Assembly (NCBI GenBank): GCA_963719975.1
Contig: CAVRED010000006.1
Coordinates: 62,001-126,000, forward strand
Source: Poindextera sp963719975
Lineage (GTDB): Bacteria; Pseudomonadota; Alphaproteobacteria; Caulobacterales; Caulobacteraceae
Reading direction: 5' to 3'
DNA: 64,000 nucleotides
In this document: positions 1 through 9,030 of the stretch, piece after piece
Layout: each line of letters begins with the position of its first letter
Position numbering within the stretch: position 1 is the first letter of the stretch
The notes under the pieces: model-generated
Told to the model about the DNA's origin: nothing
Seen by the model: only the letters and a program-made list of their open reading frames with translations
Databases searched by the model: none
Translations under genes and position numbers: made by a program

Positions 1-3
1 CCC

Positions 4-213
4 ATGCCCGAGCCGTTTGCTCTGCCGCCATCCTTCACCGTCAGCCCCACCGTCGTCGGGGTCTCCGTGCTGACCGACGACGGCGCGACCGTCCAGGTCA
101 GCCTGCCTCGCCCGCGCGGCCTCAGCGAGCTGCCGCAGGACGAGATCGTCGCTCGCGCCCAGCGCTTGGCCATGGCCGCGCTGCAGTCCGCCGCCGACGC
201 GCTGGCTCTCTGA
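4..213 (+). CDS. Hypothetical 69-residue protein
   Basis: I do not recognise this protein. It opens with an ATG at the very edge of the window and ends at TGA. It is about half hydrophobic and half polar, with no transmembrane segment, signal peptide or cysteines. The C-terminal third is Ala/Leu-rich and probably helical. It is followed after 88 bases by a membrane-protein gene on the same strand, so the two may be co-transcribed. The true start could lie upstream, outside the window. Confidence 0.4.
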   Translation: MPEPFALPPSFTVSPTVVGVSVLTDDGATVQVSLPRPRGLSELPQDEIVARAQRLAMAALQSAADALAL

Positions 214-301
214 ACGACCGAACCCGATGCGCACGGCCGATGGACAGCCGCCGCGCGCCAGTGCTTGACTGCGCTCGGGCCATCGAGCTTGGGGGGAGAG
301 C

Positions 302-1104
302 ATGGCGGGGGGTGCGGCGCCGGCAACGCGGTTCGATCTCGGCCGGGTCATCGAGCGCACCTTCGCCTCGATCGCGCGCAACTTCGCAGTGTTCGCCCTC
401 TTGGCGGCGCTTGCTCGCCGGCGTTCCGGCCGCGCTCACGGGCGGACTGCTCGCATTGGCCAGCAGCGGCGCCAGTTCGGCGGCGGGCGGCAGCGCCGAC
501 AACGGCCTGATCGCCCTCGGCGCGTCGGCGTTCGGCCTCACCTATTTCATCGGCGCGGTCGCCGCCTTCGTGCTTCGCGGCGCGATCGTCTACGGGGCGG
601 TGGCGGACCTGAACGGCCGCCGCGCCACCTTCGGCGAGTGCCTGTCGACGGGCCTGCGTCACGTCGGCTGGCTGATCCTGCTCGCCATCGTCGTCACGAT
701 CGCGGAAGTCTGCGGCTACATCCTCCTCCTCGTCCCTGGTCTGATGATGCTGACGGCGTGGATCGTCGCGGTTCCTGCGCAGGTGGTGGAGCGCACGGGC
801 GTGTTCGGCGCCATGGGGCGCAGCGCCGACCTCACCCGTGGGCACCGTTGGGCGATCTTCGGGCTGATCGTGATCTTCCTCATCGGATCCGGCCTGGTCC
901 AAGGGATGGCGCTCGCCGTCACCGCGCCCTTCCTCGCGACGTCGGCGAGCGCACGCGCAGGTCGTGAGCCAGGTGGCGATCCAGCCCCTGGTCACCGCCG
1001 CGACCGGCCTCGTCGCGGCCGTTGGCGTCGCCTCGATCTACTACGAGCTCCGCTCGGCGCGAGAAGGCATTGGTCCCGAAGCCTTGGCGGCCGTCTTCGA
1101 CTAG
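302..1104 (+). CDS. Multi-pass membrane protein (two frameshifts)
   Basis: This is an integral membrane protein resembling the membrane domain of glycerophosphodiester phosphodiesterases; no catalytic domain is present, so its function is unknown. A strong purine-rich ribosome site (GGGGGGAG) precedes the ATG. The protein starts in one frame, moves to a second near 407 (one extra C) and to a third near 955 (again one extra C), ending at TAG 1102. Reassembled it is about 266 residues, with an N-terminal amphipathic stretch and five or six hydrophobic segments, for example around 'FAVFALLAALLAGVPAAL' and 'GLMMLTAWIVAVPAQVV'. The stop overlaps the stop of the convergent RDD gene. Confidence 0.65.
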
Positions 1105-2021
1105 GGCTTGTCGAACTTGTCGCGGCGGCGGCGGCCAAACAGCAGTCGCGACTCCAGCCGACCGCGCAGCGCCAGATAGTAGGCGTCAAGGAAGGCGTAG
1201 TCGGACTCGGCGTCGCCGCGCACCCAACCGATCTTGGTGCGAATGCGCGCGGCCACGGCCGCGATCGTGCGCGCTTCGGTGCGGCGGAGAACGTCTTCCA
1301 GCACGTGCAGCTCCTTCGCCCCGTAGGCGTCGACCTGCGTTTGGGTGAAGACGAAGGCCTCGCCCCGTCCTGCGAACGCGGTCTGGCCGGCCATCGCCGT
1401 CTCGGCCACGTCGGCCATCAGCCTGCGCCGCGGCGCCTTGACCACCCAAGTGCCGGCCACGAGGTCGCCGACGCGGAGCCGATCGCGGTTGAACAGCGGG
1501 AAGAAGACGAAGATCGAGCACCAGACGATGCCCAAGAGGTCGAGCCAAGCGTCCACCTGGCTGCCTTGGCTGATCAGGAAGGTGAGCGGGATGTACACCT
1601 CGAGCTCGCGCATGGCGTTGCGCGCGAAAATGGCGTCGGCGGTCAGCCGCCCGCCGTTCCGCGCCGCGACCCGCAGGCCCAGCACCCGCTTGCCCGGCGT
1701 CGCCGCCCTGGGCGTCAGCTCGAACAGGATGAAGTAGGCGTTGCGGGCCACGAAGAACCCGAGCAACCAGATCACGCCCATGACCTGAAGCTCGACGCCG
1801 TTGCCGCCGCCCGCGCCCAGGCCAACCAGCACCACGAAGCTGAAAGCGGCGAAGACGCCCATGATGATGGCCGCATCGAGCAGGAAGGCGGCCGCCCTCT
1901 CGCTCGCCTCGGCCAGGTGCACGCGCAGGTCGACGCCCTCCGGCGTCACCAGCTCGCGGGTCAGGCGGCTCTCGGCCGGCTCGCCGATGGCGGGCGTCCA
2001 GGCGTTCGGCGGCTTAGCCAC
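1101..2021 (-). CDS. RDD family membrane protein
   Basis: 306 residues. The RDD domain is an uncharacterised bacterial membrane domain. Here three hydrophobic segments lie near residues 48-75, 85-108 and 150-178, with the family signature 'TPGKRVLGLRV' between the second and third. The N-terminus has the typical 'TRELVTPEGVDLRVHLAEA' stretch before the first helix. It is the last gene of a minus-strand set running DUF4129 - DUF4350 - MoxR - DUF58 - SpoIIM - RDD and overlaps the SpoIIM gene by 8 bases, so the two are probably translated together. The C-terminal 100 residues are soluble and charged. The biochemical role is unknown; context suggests an envelope or stress function tied to the MoxR ATPase. 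Confidence 0.85.
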   Translation of the reverse strand: MAKPPNAWTPAIGEPAESRLTRELVTPEGVDLRVHLAEASERAAAFLLDAAIIMGVFAAFSFVVLVGLGAGGGNGVELQVMGVIWLLGFFVARNAYFILFELTPRAATPGKRVLGLRVAARNGGRLTADAIFARNAMRELEVYIPLTFLISQGSQVDAWLDLLGIVWCSIFVFFPLFNRDRLRVGDLVAGTWVVKAPRRRLMADVAETAMAGQTAFAGRGEAFVFTQTQVDAYGAKELHVLEDVLRRTEARTIAAVAARIRTKIGWVRGDAESDYAFLDAYYLALRGRLESRLLFGRRRRDKFDKP

Positions 2022-3021
2022 GGGCGAGCGCCCGCGTCGCGCCGCGCGGCGCGTAGAGGTAGGCGAGCCAGATGACGCCGGTGGTCACCGCGATCGCATA
2101 GCGGATCGGGGTCGATTGGATCAGCTGGCGGCCGACGCCCTCGAGCAGGCCGGCGCAGAACAGCATGCAGAGCACCCCGCCCATCAGGACCGCGGCCTGC
2201 CGGCCGGCCGCGCCGACCGCCTCGATGCGCGTCCGCTCGCCCGGGAAGGCCAACGCCCAGCCGAGGCGAAAGCCGGCCGCGCCGGCCAGCATGGTGGCGA
2301 AGAGCTCGGTCACGCCGTGGATCATCAGCCAGCCCACGACCTCGACGCCAAGCCCATGCTGAACGAAGACGGCGATGAAGGCGCCCAGCACGCAGCCGTT
2401 CATGACCATGAGGCATGCTGTCGGCACGCAGAAGGCGAAGCCCAGCGCGAACGCGGTCAGCGCCACGCCGGCGTTGTGGGTGAACAGGAAGGTCGCCAGC
2501 ACCGACAGCAGCTGGTCGTGGCTGGTGTCGAACAGCGTCGCGCGCAGGGCGGCTGTCGAAGCCTCAGGCCCGCGGCCCTCGACCAGTCCCTGCGGCACGA
2601 AGGAATAGAACCACTCCGGATCCCGCATCACCAGCAGATAGCCGGTCACCGTTCCCAGCAAGGTCAGCAGCGCGCTGACCACCGTCTCGCGCCACGCCGC
2701 CTTCGCCGCGGCCGGCCAGTCGTTTGCGAAGAACGTCCCGATGCGGTCGAACGCGCGCGTGCGCGTGCCGTAGACGAAGAAGTAGGCGCGCGTGCACAGG
2801 CTCTCGAGATAGTCGATCAGCGCGCCATCCAGCGATGTCGCGCGCGCGACGGAGAACGAGGACAGGCTCGCGCGGTAGAGCACCGGCATCGCCAGAAGCT
2901 CCTCGTCGGTCAGCGCGACGGCCGTGCCGCGCTCGGCCTTGTCCACCAACGCCTCGAGCTTCAGCCAATCGGCCTCCCGCTCGGCCCGGAAGCGCACGCT
3001 CTTCAGTCGAAGCTCGGCCAT
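2014..3021 (-). CDS. Stage II sporulation protein M (SpoIIM) family membrane protein
   Basis: 335 residues. The SpoIIM domain is found far beyond spore formers, where it travels with RDD, DUF58 and MoxR genes, and no sporulation role is implied. The first ~100 residues are soluble and helical ('ADWLKLEALVDKAERG', 'LYRASLSSFSVARA'), followed by hydrophobic helices from about residue 125 onward. The C-terminus 'WLAYLYAPRGATRALARG' is short and basic. It overlaps the RDD start and lies 15 bases after the DUF58 stop, consistent with one operon. I infer a membrane partner for the MoxR/DUF58 pair. Confidence 0.85.
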   Translation of the reverse strand: MAELRLKSVRFRAEREADWLKLEALVDKAERGTAVALTDEELLAMPVLYRASLSSFSVARATSLDGALIDYLESLCTRAYFFVYGTRTRAFDRIGTFFANDWPAAAKAAWRETVVSALLTLLGTVTGYLLVMRDPEWFYSFVPQGLVEGRGPEASTAALRATLFDTSHDQLLSVLATFLFTHNAGVALTAFALGFAFCVPTACLMVMNGCVLGAFIAVFVQHGLGVEVVGWLMIHGVTELFATMLAGAAGFRLGWALAFPGERTRIEAVGAAGRQAAVLMGGVLCMLFCAGLLEGVGRQLIQSTPIRYAIAVTTGVIWLAYLYAPRGATRALARG

Positions 3022-3036
3022 GGGCGGCAGCCTATC

Positions 3037-4350
3037 TCAGAGAAGATCGCGACGCTTCAAGTCGAGGTAGCGGTCGATCAACGCCGGGCCGATGCGATCG
3101 GCCGGCGCCTCGACCACCTGCACGCCGAGCCTCTTCAGCCGCGCGACGACCAGGTCGCGCTCGCGCAGCAAGGCGGCGGCGATGACGGCGCGGGTGACGT
3201 CGTCGGCGCTCTCCGGCCGCTGACGGACCAGGTCCTCGAGCTCGTCGTCGCGCATCACCACGAAGATGACGAGGTGCTGGGCAAGCAGGCGCGCCACGTT
3301 GTCGAGCATGAGCTCGGCGCTCGTGGTATCGGCGAAGTCCGTGAACACCACGACCAGCGTGCGGCGGCTGAGCTGACCGCTGAGCGCCGTCAGGCCAAGG
3401 GTGTAGTTGGTCTCCTCGGTCGAATAGTCGAGCGCTGCGGCAAGCCGCTGGATGTGCGCAAACGCGTTGCCGCCGGAGAGCGCGCCCGTGGACAACACCG
3501 GCTTGGCGTCGAAGGCGAAGAGGCCAGCGCGATCCCCGGCCTTGAGGCTGACGTAGGCCAGGATCAGCGCCGCGTTCAGGGCGTGGTCGATGCGCGGCAG
3601 GCCCGCCAGCGGCTCGCACATGAGCCGGCCGGTGTCGAGCGCCAGGATGATCGGATGGTTGCGTTCGGCGCGGAACTCCTTGGCCAAGAGGGTCGCGTGC
3701 CGAGCCGACTGTTTCCAGTCGATCGTCCGCCGGTCCATCCCGGAGCGAAACTCATTGAGCGCGTGGAACTCGGAGCCTTCGCCCAGGTCGCGCTGGATGC
3801 GCGCGCCGTAGAGGGCGTTGCGCGAAAAGAGACGGATCGCCTCGTCCTTCACACCCTGGATGTTGGGGGTGATCGGGATCTCGCGGCCGATGGCCTCGAT
3901 CTTCTGCTTCCAGACCAGGCCGAAGGGCCCCTGCCAGCGGGCCCAGAGCTGTTCGACCACGCCCATCCCGCGCCGGAGCGGCTTGAGCTTGAAACGGGCG
4001 CGGGCGAGCCGCTCTGCGACCACCGCGTTCGTTCGCGCCGGCTGGACCTCGATCCTGGCGTTGGTCGCGAGCGCCAGCTGGGCCCGCGCCGGCGCGCCGC
4101 CGGCGGCGAAGGCAAGCTGCAGCAGCGCCTCGCCGTCGATCCCCGCGGCCAACGACCCCTGCGATGTCAGGCTGAGTTCGGCGCGTCCGCGGTCGGCGCC
4201 CAAAAGCGCGTCGATGAGCACGAGCGCGAAGACCAGGGCGAGCCAGGCGGGCCCGAGCAGCCACAGCCGCGGCGCGATCACGCCGAGCAGCAGCGCAAGC
4301 GGCGCGCCGACGGCCGCGAGCCCGATGGCGCGGACGGTGGGGTAGATCAC
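3037..4350 (-). CDS. DUF58 domain protein with vWA-like fold
   Basis: 437 residues. Two N-terminal transmembrane segments (about residues 7-50) are followed by an extracytoplasmic beta region and then the DUF58 core. Its hallmark 'FRSGMDRRTIDWKQSARH' and 'LLAKEFRAERN' sit near residues 207-238, and a vWA-like strand 'PIILALDTGRLM' follows. In this family DUF58 proteins pair with MoxR AAA+ ATPases, which are thought to act as metal-dependent chaperones for protein complexes. The MoxR stop lies only 4 bases upstream. Substrate unknown. Confidence 0.9.
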   Translation of the reverse strand: MIYPTVRAIGLAAVGAPLALLLGVIAPRLWLLGPAWLALVFALVLIDALLGADRGRAELSLTSQGSLAAGIDGEALLQLAFAAGGAPARAQLALATNARIEVQPARTNAVVAERLARARFKLKPLRRGMGVVEQLWARWQGPFGLVWKQKIEAIGREIPITPNIQGVKDEAIRLFSRNALYGARIQRDLGEGSEFHALNEFRSGMDRRTIDWKQSARHATLLAKEFRAERNHPIILALDTGRLMCEPLAGLPRIDHALNAALILAYVSLKAGDRAGLFAFDAKPVLSTGALSGGNAFAHIQRLAAALDYSTEETNYTLGLTALSGQLSRRTLVVVFTDFADTTSAELMLDNVARLLAQHLVIFVVMRDDELEDLVRQRPESADDVTRAVIAAALLRERDLVVARLKRLGVQVVEAPADRIGPALIDRYLDLKRRDLL

Positions 4351-4354
4351 GCGC

Positions 4355-5311
4355 TCACCGGGGCGCTTCGACCCGCTCGATCATCGCCGTGAGCGCCTCG
4401 TCGACCTTGCGCCCGTCGATCTCGGCCGCCGGCGAGAGGATGACCCGGTGGCGGAACGCCGGCAGCGCCAGCGCCTTGACGTCGTCGGGGATCACATAGT
4501 CGCGCCCCTCGAGCGTGGCCCGGGCGCGTGCGGCGACGGCCAACATGGCTGCGGCTCTTGGGGAGGCGCCGAAGGCGAAGTCGGCGGTCTCGCGCGTGGC
4601 GCGGGCCAGCGCCACGACATAGTTGGTGACCTCGTCGGTCAGGCGGATCTGGCCCACGCAGCCGATCGCCGCGTTGAGCTGGCCCGGGCCTGCGACGGCC
4701 GAAATGCCGAACCCCTCGACGTTCGGCTGGCCGGCGCGCGAGCCGTGGCCGGCGACGATGCGCCGCTCCTCATCGACGCTTGGATAGGCGACCAACTGCT
4801 TGAACAGGAAGCGGTCGAGCTGGGCCTCCGGCAACGGGTAGGTCCCTTGTTGCTCGATCGGGTTCTGGGTCGCGACCACGGTGAAGCGATCACTCAGCGG
4901 GTGGCTCTCGCCGTCCAGCGTAACCGACCGCTCCTGCATCGCCTCGAGCAGCGCCGCCTGGGTCTTCGGCGGCGTGCGGTTGATCTCGTCGGCCAACAGC
5001 AGCTCGCAGAAGATGGGCCCCTTGACCAGCGTGAACGCGCTGGCCTGGAAGTTGAACAGGTTGGCGCCGAGGATGTCGCCGGGCATGAGATCCGGGGTGA
5101 ACTGGATGCGGCCGAAGCTCAGCGCCAGCGTGCGCGCGAAGCATTGGGCCAGGAAGGTCTTGGCCGTGCCGGGCGGGCCTTCGAGCAGGATGTGCCCGCC
5201 CGCGAACAGCGCGATCAGCATCAGATCGACCGTGTCGGACTGACCGACGATCGCCTTGGCGATTTCCGTCCGGATGGCGTCGGCGAGCGAGCGCACGTCA
5301 GCGACGTTCAC
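4355..5311 (-). CDS. MoxR family AAA+ ATPase
   Basis: 318 residues, full length for MoxR. Walker A 'GPPGTAKT' is at residues 45-52. Walker B reads 'LLLADEINRTPPKTQAALLE', continuing into the conserved 'AMQE', and sensor 1 is in 'FTVVATQNPIEQQGTYPLPE'. The C-terminal AAA lid is present. MoxR ATPases are cytosolic chaperone-like enzymes usually encoded beside a vWA protein, here DUF58. The start overlaps the end of the DUF4350 gene by 14 bases, supporting a single transcript from the DUF4129 gene. Confidence 0.93.
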   Translation of the reverse strand: MNVADVRSLADAIRTEIAKAIVGQSDTVDLMLIALFAGGHILLEGPPGTAKTFLAQCFARTLALSFGRIQFTPDLMPGDILGANLFNFQASAFTLVKGPIFCELLLADEINRTPPKTQAALLEAMQERSVTLDGESHPLSDRFTVVATQNPIEQQGTYPLPEAQLDRFLFKQLVAYPSVDEERRIVAGHGSRAGQPNVEGFGISAVAGPGQLNAAIGCVGQIRLTDEVTNYVVALARATRETADFAFGASPRAAAMLAVAARARATLEGRDYVIPDDVKALALPAFRHRVILSPAAEIDGRKVDEALTAMIERVEAPR

Positions 5312-6526
5312 GGGTCATCTCCAGTCTCCATTGATAGAGTCGCTGGGCGAACCGAACGAGGCCCTCCCGGTCCTTCACCTGCGCCGTCTCGCGCGCGAGC
5401 GGGCTTATGCCGCCCGCGCCGATCCGCTCGCCAAGCTTGTCGGCGTAAGTGTCGAAGTCGGCGCCGGTCAGGCGGCCGGCGCCCAGCGATTTCATGACTG
5501 CGGTCCGATTGAGCTCGAGATAGCCGGCGGCCATATGCGGCTCGCGATGCGCCATGCGGATCAGGCCAGCGGAGTTCTCCGCCAACGCCCGCTTGCCGAG
5601 CGCGAGCGCCCGGGTCGCGCGTTCCGGCGCGCCGAACCGGTAGGCCGCGTGCAACGCCATCAGCAGCGCCGCGCCCGCCAGGCAAAGCGTCGCCCCGAGG
5701 AAGGGTGGCGTGAACGCGAGTTTGAGCAGGCTCGGCGAGTGCTTGTAGCCGTTCAGGCTGACGTCAAAGACCACCGGGCCGTCGCCGACGCGCAGCGCCT
5801 GGATCAACGCCACCGCCGAGGCGGCCGTCTGTGCATCGGCGATGCCGTGGGTGTTCATAAGGTCCGGGTCGGACAGCATCGCGAGCCCCGCCGACCGCGC
5901 GAGCACCACTTCGCCGCTCGGACGCCTTCAGCACCGGCGTTCCGCCCTGGCTGAAGCTCTGCAGCCGATCGATCCGGCCGGCGGGGAAGACCCCGCCGAC
6001 TTGTCCGGCCGTGGCGGCCAGCTGGGTGGAGACGTTGTCGGCTCGTCGCGCGATGGCCACCGGCAGGTCCTTGCCCAGCAAGGCGTCAAGAGAGCCGGCG
6101 TCCACCAGGCCGTTGCTCTGCACCCAACCGGTGGTGTTTGGGTCTGGAACCGTGTTCCACTTCGGCAGTACGACCAGCGTGGCGCCCTTGGTGTTGGCGA
6201 GGGCCAGCAGATCGCCTTGGCGGCGTTGTCACGTCGGGCGTCAGGACCAGGAGACCCCAGTTCGGGTCGCGCTTGGTGGGGCCATCGCGATTGACCTGGA
6301 CGACAACGCCGTCCGCTTGCAGCAGGCGAACCAGGCCCGCGTAGCCGACCGCCGAGCGGGACAGCGCGTTCGCGCCGCCGTCGTCGCCTCCCCGCAGGTC
6401 GGGCGCGTAGGCCGAGAGCACGAAATAGGCCGAGAAGGAGAAAACGCCGGCCAGCACGAGCAAGAGCGCCGTCAGCGGCCTGAAGATGCGCGCCTCGCGC
6501 GGAGGATCGACGGCGGCTGCGGTCAC
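5298..6526 (-). CDS. DUF4350 domain membrane protein (two frameshifts)
   Basis: DUF4350 proteins are membrane-anchored proteins of unknown function that occur with MoxR/DUF58/DUF4129. I place the start at GTG 6526, which overlaps the DUF4129 stop in a GTGA arrangement. One N-terminal helix ('PLTALLLVLAGVFSFSAYFV') leads into the DUF4350 core. The frame breaks near 6222 and near 5920, each repaired by removing one base, giving about 409 residues. A second transmembrane segment lies in the last third ('FLGATLCLAGAALLMALHAA') before a basic cytoplasmic tail. Confidence 0.75.
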
Positions 6527-7176
6527 GCGGCGGCGCCGGGCAGAGCGAAGGCTTCGTAGGCCCGGCGGCACGAGGCGAAGTCTTCGGCCGACAGCGTGCG
6601 CCCGCCGAAAACGTTGTGCTCGACGACCCGGGCTATGTCGCCGAACGTGTGGCGCGCGCGATCGGGAAGGCCGCGATGGGCGGCGATGTCGCGGCTGGTC
6701 AGCGCGGGCCGGACAAGGTTGGGCCAGCGCCCGTCGATCTCCTCGATGCTGCGGAAGAGGATGAGGTGCGCCGCCTCGCCGTAGCGACCTTCGGCCGCGA
6801 GCCGATCAGCGTCCGCCAGCAGCACGCGCGCCTGCTCGGGCGCGGGTCGCCATTCGGGCTCGGCGAGGACGACGGGCCTTCTCCGCCGTAGGCTCGGGAA
6901 ACGCCGGCCGATCAGCTCGCGGAGGACGAAAAAGAGGATGCCGACGACCCCAAGGAAGAGGCCCGCATAGAAGATGTACGGGAAGATCGGAGCGATCGCG
7001 TCGAACAGCTGGCCCAGCGGCTGCAACCAGTCGGGGACCTTCGGTTCCTGGTAGGCCGGAAAGCCGAACTGCAGATCGCCGTTCTTGAGCAGCGCCGCGT
7101 GGGCGCGCGCCAGCGCGTCCGCGCCGGCGCCCGCTGTCGCGTCCGATACCGCCAAACCGACCCCCGACTCCGTCAC
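6523..7176 (-). CDS. DUF4129 domain membrane protein
   Basis: First gene of the MoxR module. A short N-terminal stretch is followed by a transmembrane helix ('FYAGLFLGVVGILFFVLREL') and a C-terminal DUF4129 domain with the typical 'EGRYGEAAHLILFRSIEEI' and 'LTSRDIAAH' segments and the final 'FGGRTLSAEDFASCRRAY'. No ATG is well placed. GTG at 7176 is chosen here, and TTG at 7155 (reading MAVSDA) is an equally reasonable alternative. DUF4129 is distantly transglutaminase-associated in other bacteria, but no catalytic triad is visible here. Confidence 0.75.
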   Translation of the reverse strand: MTESGVGLAVSDATAGAGADALARAHAALLKNGDLQFGFPAYQEPKVPDWLQPLGQLFDAIAPIFPYIFYAGLFLGVVGILFFVLRELIGRRFPSLRRRRPVVLAEPEWRPAPEQARVLLADADRLAAEGRYGEAAHLILFRSIEEIDGRWPNLVRPALTSRDIAAHRGLPDRARHTFGDIARVVEHNVFGGRTLSAEDFASCRRAYEAFALPGAAA

Positions 7177-7383
7177 CCAAGGTTCGCGTTGTTCTAACCA
7201 GCTGTCGCGGTTCTGTCGCGGCGGAAGCGTAGGTTCCGAGCTCGGCGGCCATCCAGCCCAGCCGCCATGAACGCGTAAGCCCGGCGCGCCCCGCCCCAAC
7301 CCCGCGCGCCGGGCGGTCGCGCCGCCAGGCTTCTACGACGAGACGCTCGCTGCGGTTGTAGGCGCGACCGCGGAGCGCAGGGT

Positions 7384-7929
7384 CTAGCGCGCGGCCCGGT
7401 AGAGGATGCTGAGCGCCGGGCTGCCGCCGCCGAAGTCGTGGTAGGCCACCGCGACCTTGAGCCCGTTCGAGGTCCAGGCGCAGTCGATCGCAGCCACTCC
7501 GCGGCGATCGACGCAGCGACTGGGCGCGCCATACTGCGCCGTGGCGGCCTTCACCAGGCGTGCGGCCTCGTCCAGGTTCTGCGCACGCTGGTCGCGTCGC
7601 ATGTCCCTTCGCTCCACCAGTACGGCGTCCAACGCCTTGCCGCGGAAGAAGAAAAGCGCATCGGCGGGCGCGCCGCCGACCGTCGCATCGACGCCGAGCG
7701 CCTCGAGCGCGCCGTCCTCGAGCACTTGCCCCGTTTGCGGTTTCGCCCCGGCGAACAACGCGTAGACCTGGTCGACGGTCATTCCGGCCGCCGCGCCGTT
7801 CCACAGCACGACCGCAGGCGCGCTCGCCGCGCCACTGCCGGCGACGAGGCTCGCAAGCGCCAGCCCGATCAGGGTTGCGCGCCGGCCGGCGTCCTTCAAG
7901 ATCGCGCTTTGTGTCACGGAGGCTGGCAT
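7384..7929 (-). CDS. Secreted hypothetical protein
   Basis: 181 residues from the ATG at 7929; an in-frame ATG at 7968 is an alternative. The N-terminus has a basic region followed by a hydrophobic core and an Ala-rich cleavage region ('LIGLALASLVAGSGAASA'), a typical Sec signal. The mature part has two cysteines flanking 'VDRRGVAAID' that could form a disulfide. I know no function. The segment 'AAAGMTVDQVYALFAGAKPQ' resembles the start of BamE/SmpA-like folds, where 'G.t..qv...lG' is common, but similarity is weak. Confidence 0.6.
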   Translation of the reverse strand: MPASVTQSAILKDAGRRATLIGLALASLVAGSGAASAPAVVLWNGAAAGMTVDQVYALFAGAKPQTGQVLEDGALEALGVDATVGGAPADALFFFRGKALDAVLVERRDMRRDQRAQNLDEAARLVKAATAQYGAPSRCVDRRGVAAIDCAWTSNGLKVAVAYHDFGGGSPALSILYRAAR

Positions 7930-8112
7930 AGCGTTCGGCGCGCCGCCCGCCAAGCGGCGCGACGCCATCGCGCCACACCGTTCATCCGCGGTACAGGCTC
8001 GATCTGCGACGATGAGCTGGGCGCTAACTCAACGCATCCGCGCGCAGGCTCGCGCGTTTTGCCGGCAGCGCTTAGATTTGAACGGCGTCGCGCTTTCGTG
8101 GAGGGCTACTCG

Positions 8113-8493
8113 ATGCGCAGGATGCTTTTGGCGGCCGCTCTCGCCGCGACCGCGGTCGCCGCCGGGCCTGCGGCGCTGGCGCAAGCGGGCCAGTGCTTCT
8201 TTGTCACCCAGTGGCAGGGATGGAAGGCGACCAACGATCACACGATCTATCTCGGCGTCACCGGTCACAAGATCTATCGGCTGGACCTGGCGGGATCCTG
8301 CGCGGAGCTGACCTGGCCCGGCGCGCGGTTGATCAGCCGCGATCGGACGGGCGCTGGATCCATCTGCGGTCCGCTCGACTTCGACCTCAAGGTGGCGGTG
8401 CAAGATGGGCCGGCGACGCCCTGCATCGTGAGCGGCATGAGCCTCCTGACGCCCGACCAGGCCGCCGCCCTGCCCCCGAACGCGCGGCCATGA
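8113..8493 (+). CDS. DUF6491-type small secreted protein, copy 1
   Basis: 126 residues. It has a clear signal peptide (residues 1-24, ending 'AALAQA'), then a compact domain with 'CFFVTQWQGWKA', 'IYLGVTGHKIYRLDLAGSC' and 'SICGPLDFDLKVAV', characteristic of the DUF6491 family of small periplasmic proteins common in Caulobacterales. Four conserved cysteines probably form two disulfides. A second, closely similar gene follows 34 bases downstream. Function unknown; the start is fixed by the signal peptide. Confidence 0.8.
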   Translation: MRRMLLAAALAATAVAAGPAALAQAGQCFFVTQWQGWKATNDHTIYLGVTGHKIYRLDLAGSCAELTWPGARLISRDRTGAGSICGPLDFDLKVAVQDGPATPCIVSGMSLLTPDQAAALPPNARP

Positions 8494-8527
8494 GCGGCGG
8501 CGTCTCAGCAAGCTTTGGAGAAGGTTC

Positions 8528-8912
8528 ATGCGCGCATTCCTGATGGCGGGCACCCTGGCGGCGACAATGCTGGCGGCGGCCCTGCCCGCCGCGGCCCAGC
8601 CCGGGCAAAGCTGCTTCTATGTGACCCAGTGGAACGGCTGGAAGGCGCCGGACGATCACACCCTGTACCTCAACATCGGCAACAACCGGGTCTTCAAGCG
8701 TCGACCTGGCCGGCGCCTGTCCGGCGCTGACGACCGGCGACGCCAAGATCGTGTCCATCGATCGCGGCAGCAACGGCCTGATCTGTTCGCCGCTGGACCT
8801 CGACCTTCACGTCTCCATGGGCGACCACATCGTGACCGCCTGCATCGTGCATGGGCTCAGCGAGCTCACGCCAGACCAGATCTCCACCATCCCGAAGAAC
8901 CTGCGGCCTTAA
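8528..8912 (+). CDS. DUF6491-type small secreted protein, copy 2 (one frameshift)
   Basis: Tandem paralogue of the preceding gene, preceded by a GGAGAAGG ribosome site. Its signal peptide ends 'LPAAAQ' and the body matches copy 1 block for block: 'CFYVTQWNGWKAPDDHTLYL', then 'DLAGACPALT', 'GLICSPLDLDLHV' and 'TACIVHGLSELTPDQ'. One extra C near 8699 breaks the frame. Removing it gives a protein of about 127 residues ending at TAA 8910. The gene pair is an evident local duplication. Confidence 0.75.
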
Positions 8913-9030
8913 GGCGAGCGGGCGCAGGCGCGGCGCCACGCCGCGCCGCGATGGACATGCCGGCCAGCCCATTGGCCCGGCTTCCGTTTTCTGTCTACAT
9001 CGACGCCGGTTGGGGAAGCGGCGCCTGCAT

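Noticed and set aside
2014..3021. Sporulation function for the SpoIIM-family protein.
   Set aside because: The rest of the window is alphaproteobacterial; this domain is widespread outside spore formers.
1801..4392. Long open frame on the plus strand across the SpoIIM and DUF58 genes.
   Set aside because: Antisense to well-supported genes; its composition is Arg/Ala/Gly/Gln-rich without any domain, as expected from the reverse frame of GC-rich coding DNA.
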